Assembly: GCA_021808185.1 (NCBI GenBank)
Contig: JAKBCB010000025.1
Coordinates: forward strand, 1-16,726
DNA length: 16,726 nucleotides
Reading direction: 5' to 3'
Source: Pseudomonadota bacterium
Lineage (GTDB): Bacteria; Pseudomonadota; Alphaproteobacteria; Acetobacterales; Acetobacteraceae
The translations under genes and the position numbers were made by a program. The notes beneath the pieces were generated by a model. It was not told the DNA's origin and searched no databases. It was given only the letters and a program-made list of their open reading frames with translations. Positions 7,492 through 12,922 of this stretch are shown piece after piece; within the stretch, counting starts at the first letter, position 1; each line of letters starts with the position of its first letter.

Positions 7492-8226
7492 TCATGCTTC
7501 CGCCGCGTCGTCGGGCGCCTCGTCGAGCAGGTCCGCGATCTGGCGCAGGCGCAGATCCACCGCCGCCAGCTCGGCCGCGAGCCGCTCCCGCCGCCCCGCC
7601 AGCCGGTTGCGTTCCTCGCGCAGCGCCGCGCGGTCGATGCGGTTCGGCGGCGGCGCCGCCTCATCCGCCTGCGCCAGTTCGCGGCGGAGCTGGAAAATCT
7701 CCCGCCGCGTGACATCCGGGCGCAGCAGCCCGCGCGCACGCGCCACGCGCAACTGGCGCTCGTTGAGCAGGGTGATCTGGTAGGCGGTGCCGTAGCTGCC
7801 GGGGCACTGGTCGTACGGCAGCCGCCCGGATTCCACCGCGCGCGCGATCTGGCGCAACTGCGTCGCGGTTGCGTCGGAGAACGGCAGCAGCCGCTCGCTG
7901 CCCTGGCGCAGCCGCTGCATTTCCGGGCGTGTCAGAATCTCGTCCAGGCTCAGCAGCGCGCGGCCGATCGCCAGAAAACTGTCACGGGCGTCGCGCCATT
8001 CCTTGTGGATTTCCGCGCGCACCCGCAGCAGGCGGGAGACGCGCGCGGCATCGCCCGGCAGCGCGGTGCCGGCGAACATCTGGCCGATGGTGGCCAGCAC
8101 CTCGCCATCCTCCCGCCCCAGCGCCACCAGCGCCTCGGCCCGGGCATCGGCCGGTCCGGCCGCATCCTCGGGCTCGGCTTCGAGCAGGAAGTCGCGCAAT
8201 GCCGCGCGGGATTTCTTGCCGCTCAC
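7492..8226 (-). CDS. Putative plasmid partition partner in the parB position; coiled-coil protein of unknown function
   Basis: The product is 244 residues from a GTG at 8224-8226, whose GTGA overlaps the parA stop by four bases, so it is almost certainly co-translated with parA. I do not see the classic ParB/Spo0J motif or a ribbon-helix-helix. The middle holds FLAIGRALLSLDEILTRPEM and LPFSDATATQLRQIARAV, then CPGSYGTAYQITLLNERQL, followed by ARGLLRPDVTRREIFQLRRE; this resembles a conserved protein I associate with alphaproteobacterial plasmid parA genes. The C-terminus (about residues 185-240), rich in R, E, L and A, looks like a coiled coil. Position suggests a DNA-binding centromere adaptor or ParA regulator. 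The function is inferred from context only. Confidence 0.7.
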   Translation of the reverse strand: MSGKKSRAALRDFLLEAEPEDAAGPADARAEALVALGREDGEVLATIGQMFAGTALPGDAARVSRLLRVRAEIHKEWRDARDSFLAIGRALLSLDEILTRPEMQRLRQGSERLLPFSDATATQLRQIARAVESGRLPYDQCPGSYGTAYQITLLNERQLRVARARGLLRPDVTRREIFQLRRELAQADEAAPPPNRIDRAALREERNRLAGRRERLAAELAAVDLRLRQIADLLDEAPDDAAEA

Positions 8227-8888
8227 AGCGCCACCTCGCGGCGCACGAACGCCCATAATTCCTCGAACGGCGCGATGCCGCGGCTTTTCGAATAGTCCAG
8301 CAAGGTCAGCCCCTTCATCGACGGCACATGGATATCCTCCAACTGCGGGATCTCGGTGGGGCAGACCGCGCCCGCCTTGATCAGCAGGCCGCGCATGCGC
8401 CCGAACGAGGAGGTGCGGCGGTTGGCGCGGTTGAGCACGACGGTCGGCTTCAGCCCGCGCGCGGTCAGCGCCCGCACCCAGGGGGCGACCGATTCCACGT
8501 CGTCCTGGGTGCAGACCGCCGGCACCAGCACCAGATCGGCGGCCTCGGCGAGCGCGTGGATCGCCGGCAGGTGGTCCTCGACCGAGGGCGGCGTGTCCAG
8601 CACGGTCAGCGGCACGCCTTCCGCGCGGCGCAGCGCCGCGCGCCAGTCGAGCAGGCTCGCCGGTTCCACCGGGGTGTTGGCAAAGTCCGAAAATGCCTCG
8701 CGCGTGCGCGCCCGGCGCTGCGCCCATTTGTGCAAGGTCTGCTGGCGGTCGAAATCCAGCCCCAGCGCCGCGATGCCGGCCTGGGCGGCGCTGACCAGCA
8801 GATGCCGCGACAGCACCGACTTGCCGGAACCGCCCTTCGGCGAGGTGATGAGGATGATCTTGCCGGCGTGTGTCTTGGCCTGGGTCAC
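8223..8888 (-). CDS. parA: Plasmid partition ATPase ParA
   Basis: ParA ATPases position plasmids on the nucleoid through an ATP-dependent gradient. The deviant Walker A motif KGGSGKS follows ILITSP near the N-terminus, the Walker A' region is FDRQQT-like at about residue 48, and VLDTPPS marks the Walker B region. At about 221 residues, without an N-terminal helix-turn-helix domain, it resembles small (type Ib-like) ParA proteins. I chose GTG at 8886-8888: a GGAGG lies 12 bases upstream and the family core begins just after it. An in-frame ATG at 8972 would add 28 residues that look unlike any ParA. Its stop overlaps the next gene by four bases. The inverted-repeat region just upstream may hold its operator or a centromere. 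Confidence 0.88.
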   Translation of the reverse strand: MTQAKTHAGKIILITSPKGGSGKSVLSRHLLVSAAQAGIAALGLDFDRQQTLHKWAQRRARTREAFSDFANTPVEPASLLDWRAALRRAEGVPLTVLDTPPSVEDHLPAIHALAEAADLVLVPAVCTQDDVESVAPWVRALTARGLKPTVVLNRANRRTSSFGRMRGLLIKAGAVCPTEIPQLEDIHVPSMKGLTLLDYSKSRGIAPFEELWAFVRREVAL

Positions 8889-8984
8889 GGGTGGCGACTG
8901 CCTCCGACTTGGAACGCGCTTGTCTTGTCCGCACGTAGCGGCCCAGGCGTTGGCATGTCGAGATCCGCGCATCGTCTCGGAAGC

Positions 8985-9151
8985 GGACAGTTAGACATGT
9001 CTAATTCCCTTGTCGGAACAACAACGCAAACTGTCCTGGAAGGGTTTACCCGAATGGGCCGGGCGGGCGAGACAGATCGGGCCGTCTCGGATGGATCATA
9101 TTGCGGCATACGAGACGGCACGCTACCCTGGTCTAAGACGTCAACGAGACA
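8985..9151. promoter_or_regulatory. Inverted-repeat-rich region: candidate resolvase res site and/or parA operator/centromere
   Basis: The gap between divergent parA and the resolvase gene is packed with AGAC/GTCT elements. There is a perfect 14-bp palindrome TTAGACATGTCTAA (8991-9004), an 8-bp inverted pair GGACAGTT/AACTGTCC (8985-8992 and 9029-9036), CGAGAC/GTCTCG ten bases apart (9068-9073 and 9084-9089), GTCTAAGAC (9131-9139), and further CGAGAC copies at 9111 and 9145. Tn3-family res sites lie directly upstream of the resolvase gene and are built of several inverted half-sites ending in AGACA, which fits. Regulation of parA from the same DNA is equally possible. Confidence 0.55.
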
Positions 9152-9163
9152 GCCGCACCCGAC

Positions 9164-9739
9164 ATGCCGCTCTATGGCTACGCCCGCGTCTCCACGCTCG
9201 ACCAGGATCTGACGCTCCAGCGGCGGGCGCTGGCCGCCGCCGGCTGCGCCGTGATCCGCGCCGAGACCGCGAGCGGCACCGCGCGCGCCGGGCGCGAGGA
9301 GTTGCGGGTGCTGCTCGATTTCATCCGCCCCGGCGACACGCTGGTGGTCACGCGCATCGACCGGCTGGCGCGCTCGCTGAAGGATTTGCAGGACATCGTG
9401 CACGAACTGAAGGGCAGGGGGGTCGCGCTGAAGGCCACCGAGCAGCCGATCGACACCGGCACCGCCGCCGGCAAGGCGTTTCTCGACATGCTCGGCGTGT
9501 TCGCCGAGTTCGAGACCAATCTGCGCCGCGAACGCCAGATGGAAGGCATCCGCGCCGCCCGCGCGCGCGGCGCCTACAAGGGCCGCAAGCCCTCGATCGA
9601 CGCGGCGGAGGTGGCGCGCCTGCGGCATGAGGAGAAACTCGGCGCCAGCGCCATCGCCCGGCGCCTCGGCATCGGGCGGGCCAGCGTCTATCGCCTGCTC
9701 GCCGGGCACGATGGGACGCGGCATGCCGATCAAGCGTGA
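9164..9739 (+). CDS. Serine recombinase (resolvase/invertase family), likely plasmid multimer resolvase
   Basis: A small serine recombinase of 191 residues. The catalytic domain (about residues 1-140) has YGYARVST with the nucleophile Ser10 and Arg8, LLDFIRPGDTLVVTRIDRLA with the catalytic arginines near 65-70, and the E helix EFETNLRRERQMEGI. The C-terminal region GASAIARRLGIGRASVYRLL is the DNA-binding helix-turn-helix. Size and architecture match Tn3-type resolvases and Hin-like invertases. The neighbourhood (parA, repA and an upstream inverted-repeat region) favours resolution of plasmid dimers over transposition; no transposase is present. The ATG at 9164 lacks a clear ribosome site. It overlaps the HNH gene by 17 bases. 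Confidence 0.92.
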   Translation: MPLYGYARVSTLDQDLTLQRRALAAAGCAVIRAETASGTARAGREELRVLLDFIRPGDTLVVTRIDRLARSLKDLQDIVHELKGRGVALKATEQPIDTGTAAGKAFLDMLGVFAEFETNLRRERQMEGIRAARARGAYKGRKPSIDAAEVARLRHEEKLGASAIARRLGIGRASVYRLLAGHDGTRHADQA

Positions 9740-10223
9740 ACTGCGCTGGTTCTATCCGATCGACTGGCCCGAGATCAGCCGCCGCGTGCGGTTCGAGCGC
9801 GCCGGCGGCCTGTGCGAGGGCTGCGGCCGGCCGCACGGGCAGATCGTGCGCTGCCTGCCGGACGGCCGCTGGTTCGATCCCGCCGGCCAGACTTGGCGCA
9901 ACGGCCGCGGCCAGCCGGCGCGCTGGCCGGATATCGAGGAGGCGACGCGGATGCGCCGCACCCGCGTGGTGCTGGCGGCGGCGCATCTGGACCACGACCC
10001 GGGCAACAACCGGCTGCGTAACCTCAAGAGCCTCTGCCAGCGCTGCCACATGATCCACGACCGGCCGCACCATCTGGCCCGCCGCCAGATCACCTATCTG
10101 CGCCGCCGTGCCCTTGGCGACCTGTTTCTGGGGCCATACCCGGACGGGCCGGTGCCGGGGTGGGGCAGGCAGGCAAGGCCAGGGCTCCGCCCTGGAGCCG
10201 CAAAGGGGCACAAGCCCCTTTGA
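9723..10223 (+). CDS. HNH endonuclease-like protein
   Basis: The product is 166 residues and looks like a zinc-binding HNH-type nuclease. Two metal knuckles are seen, CEGC (residues 31-34) and CQRCH (105-109). The HNH core is AAHLDHD (His88, Asp90, His91), Asn100 in RLRNLKSLC, and His109/His112. I recall close relatives, often annotated as HNH proteins, in Acetobacteraceae genomes. ATG at 9723 (MPIKRELRWFYPIDW) is the best start because the homologous-looking sequence begins there; ATG at 9711 would add four residues. It overlaps the resolvase stop by 17 bases, so the two are likely co-expressed. The last 18 or so codons are encoded by the GC-rich double-hairpin element, which supplies the stop codon. 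Target DNA is unknown. Confidence 0.82.
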   Translation: MPIKRELRWFYPIDWPEISRRVRFERAGGLCEGCGRPHGQIVRCLPDGRWFDPAGQTWRNGRGQPARWPDIEEATRMRRTRVVLAAAHLDHDPGNNRLRNLKSLCQRCHMIHDRPHHLARRQITYLRRRALGDLFLGPYPDGPVPGWGRQARPGLRPGAAKGHKPL

Positions 10224-10251
10224 TCCCCGCTCGTCAGGGCCTGCCTTGCCT
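10171..10251. repeat. GC-rich double-hairpin repeat element, copy 2, overlapping HNH 3' end
   Basis: It starts with the same AGGCAAGGCCAGGG as the copy at 1441. It contains a 7-bp-stem hairpin (10179-10195, CCAGGGC/GCCCTGG) and an 8-bp-stem hairpin (10202-10221, AAAGGGGC/GCCCCTTT). Perfect 9-bp outer arms AGGCAAGGC (10171-10179) and GCCTTGCCT (10243-10251) frame it. It covers the end of the HNH gene and touches the stop of pppA. Confidence 0.75.
10202..10221. terminator. Possible bidirectional terminator between convergent HNH and pppA genes
   Basis: An 8-bp stem AAAGGGGC/GCCCCTTT with a 4-base loop sits where two genes converge; the A and T ends give short T runs on both strands. No long T tract follows, so terminator function is uncertain. 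Confidence 0.4.
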
Positions 10252-10973
10252 CAGGCGGCGTCCACGTCGATCACCACCACGGTGACGTTGTCGCGCGCCT
10301 GACGGTCCAGGGCGGCCGCGATCAGCCGGTTGGCCGCGTCCGCGCCGCCGAGCAGCGCGGCGATATCGGCGTCCGGCAGCGACTTGCTCAGCCCGTCGCT
10401 GCACAGCAGGAACCGCTCGCCCGGGCGCAATTCGTCGGTGGCCTTGTCCAGCACCAGCGTTTCGCTGTCGGTGGCGCCGACCGCGCGGGTGATGATGTTG
10501 GCGTTCGGGTGGCTTTCCGCCGCCTCCGCCGGGATCTGTCCCGCGTCCACCAGTTCCTGCACCAGGCTGTGGTCGTGGCTGATCTGCTCCAGCACGCCGC
10601 CGGAGAGCCGGTAGGCGCGGGAATCCCCGGCCCACAGACAGGCGAAGCGCGGGCCGCGCGCGCACAGCACCACGGCGGTCGAGGCGATCATCACGTCCGG
10701 CCCGCGCCTGCGCGATTCCGCCAGCAGCTTGGCGTGCACATCGTCGATGCGCGCCCGGATCTCGGCCAGCACCGCCTGCGCGCCGAGACCGGGCGGGATC
10801 GCCTCCAGCGCCGCGGCGATCATGCCGGAGGCGACATCCCCCGCCTGATGCCCGCCGGCACCGTCCGCCACCGCCCAGACGCCGAGGTCGGGGCGATCGA
10901 CGAAGCGGTCCTCGTTGTAGGTCCGGCGCGCGCCGGGGTGGGTGGCGTGGCTGGAGCGCAGGACGAGTCTCAT
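10251..10973 (-). CDS. pppA: PP2C-family Ser/Thr phosphatase, T6SS PppA-like
   Basis: PppA dephosphorylates the targets of the T6SS kinase PpkA (in Pseudomonas, the FHA protein Fha1) and so shuts the apparatus down. The product is 240 residues, a compact PP2C. Metal and phosphate motifs are intact: RRTYNED (Asp22), VADGAGGHQAG (Asp37, Gly38), WAGDSRAYRL, ISHDHSLVQELVDAG, LCSDGLSKSL (Asp193) and RDNVTVVVI (Asp228). The ATG at 10971-10973 overlaps the tagF stop by four bases (ATGA). tagF-pppA adjacency, sometimes fusion, is typical of T6SS loci. With the kinase at 14037-16286 it completes the kinase/phosphatase pair, though the pair is separated by about 3 kb here. Confidence 0.93.
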   Translation of the reverse strand: MRLVLRSSHATHPGARRTYNEDRFVDRPDLGVWAVADGAGGHQAGDVASGMIAAALEAIPPGLGAQAVLAEIRARIDDVHAKLLAESRRRGPDVMIASTAVVLCARGPRFACLWAGDSRAYRLSGGVLEQISHDHSLVQELVDAGQIPAEAAESHPNANIITRAVGATDSETLVLDKATDELRPGERFLLCSDGLSKSLPDADIAALLGGADAANRLIAAALDRQARDNVTVVVIDVDAA

Positions 10974-11554
10974 GCGGGCAGCCCTTCCTGGGCCGGCGGC
11001 GCGGTCGCGAGGTCGCTCAGCATGGCGGCGAATGTCTCCCCATCCGGCAGGTCGGCGCAGGCCCGGCGTGTGGCGGCCACGCGTGGCCCGCCGGTCGTCC
11101 ACCACAGGCTGCCCGTGGCCGGCGCGGCCCCGGGGGCGGGCGCCGGCGGCAGCATTCCGGCCACCTGTTCGGGGCTGGCATCCTGTTCCAGCGCGACAAG
11201 ACCCGCCGCCTCGGCGGCGTCGAGCCAGGCATCGGGCGCATCGGCGCCGCCACGGGCCGGCAACACCGCGAGGGTGAGCGGAAAATAGCGGCCGACGCGG
11301 TCCACGCTCGGCAGCAGCACGCCCATCACGGCATCCGCGCCGCACAGGCCGGCGGCCAGCGAGAACCGCCACACCGGCGCCTCCAGCCAGGCCGGCAGCC
11401 AGTCCGGCCCGAGCCGTTCGCGGCTGGCAGGGATCACCGTCTGCAACCAGGTATCCCAGGGGGCGACGAAGCCGCCCGGCAGGCCCAGGCGCACGAAATC
11501 CCCGCGCGCGGGCAGTTTGCCGAACAATCCGCCATGGGCGGGGGGCTGGGTCAT
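10970..11554 (-). CDS. tagF: T6SS post-translational repressor TagF
   Basis: TagF represses T6SS assembly after translation, in Pseudomonas by sequestering the FHA protein, independently of PppA. The product is 194 residues. The N-terminal motif GLFGKLPARGDFVRLGLPGG (residues 8-27) is the family hallmark, followed by WDTWLQTVIPASRERLGPDW and WRFSLAAGLCG, then a P-S-V-D-R-V-G-R-YFPLT stretch. The ATG at 11552-11554 is chosen because the family sequence begins right after it; the frame stays open further upstream but that stretch lies antisense to the OmpA gene. It is transcribed away from the two OmpA-like genes and overlaps pppA by four bases. Confidence 0.92.
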   Translation of the reverse strand: MTQPPAHGGLFGKLPARGDFVRLGLPGGFVAPWDTWLQTVIPASRERLGPDWLPAWLEAPVWRFSLAAGLCGADAVMGVLLPSVDRVGRYFPLTLAVLPARGGADAPDAWLDAAEAAGLVALEQDASPEQVAGMLPPAPAPGAAPATGSLWWTTGGPRVAATRRACADLPDGETFAAMLSDLATAPPAQEGLPA

Positions 11555-11692
11555 GCGCGCGGGAATCTGGGCGAACCGCCGCGCACATCCCGCGCGAACC
11601 AGTGCCCCCGCGTGCCGCAAGCTGCTAGTGTCATTGCCAACACAGCCTATGCGCCGACCGAGCGCGGCCACAACATCCGAAGGAGGCCTGTC
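11555..11692. promoter_or_regulatory. Divergent intergenic region between tagF and the OmpA-like gene
   Basis: These 138 bases should hold promoters for tagF-pppA (minus) and for the OmpA-like gene (plus). I found no convincing -35/-10 pair. A strong ribosome site, GAAGGAGG at 11679-11686, serves the plus-strand gene. Confidence 0.4.
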
Positions 11693-12289
11693 ATGCGCGC
11701 CCTCATGCTCAGTGTGATCGTTGCACCCCTTGCCTTCGCCGCGCCGGCGGCGATGGCCCAAGGGTCTCCCTCCGCCGACTCCATCATACAGTCCCTCAAG
11801 CCGGGGGGGAATCTCACCAACAGCCTGCGCGGCATCAAGATGGCCAATCCCTCCGGCACCGCCACCACCACCACGGCGGCGACCGCGGCCACCGCCGCCC
11901 CCGCGAAGGCGCCGGCGAAGGCCGCCGCCGCCGAGGCCGGCCCCTCCGTCAGCCTGACGGTGGAATTCGCCACCGGCTCGGCCGACCTCACGCCGCAGGC
12001 GCGCCAGACGCTCGACCAGCTCGGCCGCGCGCTGAGCAGCCCGGATCTGGCGAAATTCCGCTTCCGTATCGAGGGCCACACCGACACGGTCGGCTCGGCG
12101 GAGGCCAACAAGGCGCTGTCGCAGCGCCGCGCCACCGCCGTCGCCGAGTATCTGCAAACGAATTTCGGCGTCACCCCGACGCGGCTGGAGGCGGTCGGGC
12201 TGGGCGAGGAGGGGCTGCTGGTGCCCACGCCGCCGCAGACCGCCAACGCGCAGAACCGCCGCGTGAAAGTGATCAATCTCGGCGGCTGA
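11693..12289 (+). CDS. OmpA-family periplasmic peptidoglycan-binding protein (copy 1)
   Basis: The product is 198 residues. A signal peptide (residues 1 to about 22, hydrophobic core LMLSVIVAPLAFAAPAA, likely cut after AMA) sends it to the periplasm. A low-complexity linker rich in Ala, Thr and Lys follows (about 58-82), then a C-terminal OmpA domain (about 87-198): SLTVEFATGSADLTPQAR, RIEGHTDTVGS and NKALSQRRATAVAEYL, with the Asp and Arg that in OmpA bind diaminopimelate of peptidoglycan. There is no lipobox Cys and no beta-barrel. The start has an excellent ribosome site. It is a tandem paralogue of the next gene. It could anchor the T6SS envelope complex to the wall as TagL-type domains do, but it has no TssL transmembrane part; that role is inferred. 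Confidence 0.9.
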   Translation: MRALMLSVIVAPLAFAAPAAMAQGSPSADSIIQSLKPGGNLTNSLRGIKMANPSGTATTTTAATAATAAPAKAPAKAAAAEAGPSVSLTVEFATGSADLTPQARQTLDQLGRALSSPDLAKFRFRIEGHTDTVGSAEANKALSQRRATAVAEYLQTNFGVTPTRLEAVGLGEEGLLVPTPPQTANAQNRRVKVINLGG

Positions 12290-12302
12290 GCCGCCGCCCC
12301 GT

Positions 12303-12324
12303 GCCGGGCGCCTACGCGCCCGGC
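12303..12324 (+). terminator. Hairpin after first OmpA-like gene
   Basis: An 8-bp GC-rich stem GCCGGGCG/CGCCCGGC with a 6-base loop lies 14 bases after the stop, followed by a weak CATTTG stretch. It may be a terminator or an RNA-stabilising hairpin within the gap between the two OmpA genes. Confidence 0.4.
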
Positions 12325-12389
12325 GCATTTGCTGATAATGTTACGTCCAGGACTCCAAGAACGCCGCCATAACGCCGGAAAGGCCAGCC

Positions 12390-12905
12390 ATGCGCGCCTC
12401 CATGCTGCTCGCGATCGTCCTGCCCCTCGCGGTCGTGGCGCTGCCGGCGCGGGCGCAAACCGCCCCGGCCGCCGGCGACCTGATCCAGGCGCTCAAGCTC
12501 GGCCAGACGCGCGGCATCAAGCTGGTCAAGCCGGGGGCCGCGGCGCCGGCCACCGCACCCTCGGTGAGCCTGACGGTGGAGTTCGCCACCGGTTCGGCCG
12601 ACCTCACGCCACAGGCGCGCCAGACGCTCGACCAGCTCGGCCAGGCGCTGACCAGCGCCGAGCTGACCAAGGACCGGTTCCGCATCGAGGGCCACACCGA
12701 CACGGTCGGCTCGCCCGGCTACAACAAGGCGCTGTCGCAGCGCCGCGCCGAGGCCGTCGCCACCTATCTGGAACAGGGCTTCGCCGTCGCGTCCTCCCGG
12801 CTGGAAGCGGTCGGGCTGGGCCAGGAAGGGCTGCTGGTGCCCACGCCGCCGCAAACCGAAAACGCGCGGAACCGGCGGGTGAAAGTCATCAATCTCGGCG
12901 GTTGA
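12390..12905 (+). CDS. OmpA-family periplasmic peptidoglycan-binding protein (copy 2)
   Basis: The product is 171 residues with a signal peptide (residues 1 to about 22; core LLAIVLPLAVVALPA, likely cut after ARA). A short linker with GQTRGIKLVKPG precedes an OmpA domain from about residue 58: EFATGSADLTPQARQTLDQL, RIEGHTDTVGS and NKALSQRRAEAVATYL. Over the OmpA domain it is nearly identical to copy 1, and both end with the same VKVINLGG, so this is a tandem duplication. The linker is about 25 residues shorter and lacks the Ala/Thr tract. A GGAAAGG motif precedes the ATG at 12390. The peptidase-like gene starts 17 bases downstream, so they are probably co-transcribed. Confidence 0.9.
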   Translation: MRASMLLAIVLPLAVVALPARAQTAPAAGDLIQALKLGQTRGIKLVKPGAAAPATAPSVSLTVEFATGSADLTPQARQTLDQLGQALTSAELTKDRFRIEGHTDTVGSPGYNKALSQRRAEAVATYLEQGFAVASSRLEAVGLGQEGLLVPTPPQTENARNRRVKVINLGG

Positions 12906-12922
12906 GCAGGCCCCGCGCGCCG

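Noticed and set aside
7492..8934. One long minus-strand reading frame of 480 codons covering the parB-position gene and parA
   Set aside because: Its N-terminal half is parA read in the wrong frame; the real partner gene begins at the GTG overlapping the parA stop, and only the C-terminal part of this frame is real.
8889..8972. Upstream ATG of parA adding 28 residues
   Set aside because: The extra residues do not look like ParA, and a GGAGG precedes the GTG at 8888 where the family core begins.
9164..9739. Resolvase as part of a transposon
   Set aside because: No transposase or terminal inverted repeats were found; the partition and replication context favours plasmid dimer resolution.
11555..12328. 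Upstream extension of the tagF frame over the OmpA-like gene
   Set aside because: It is antisense to a clear signal-peptide/OmpA gene with a strong ribosome site, and TagF homology begins at 11554.
12326..12345. GATAAT at 12334-12339 as a -10 promoter element for the second OmpA gene
   Set aside because: No matching -35 element lies at the proper distance, so it is too weak to annotate.
11693..12905. OmpA-like proteins as TssL/TagL
   Set aside because: They have signal peptides and no DotU/TssL domain or transmembrane helix, so they are stand-alone periplasmic proteins; only the peptidoglycan-binding domain is shared.
12329..12922. Upstream extension of the HExxH protein frame through the second OmpA-like gene
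   Set aside because: That stretch is an out-of-frame, Arg-rich shadow of the OmpA gene; the membrane protein begins sensibly at 12923.
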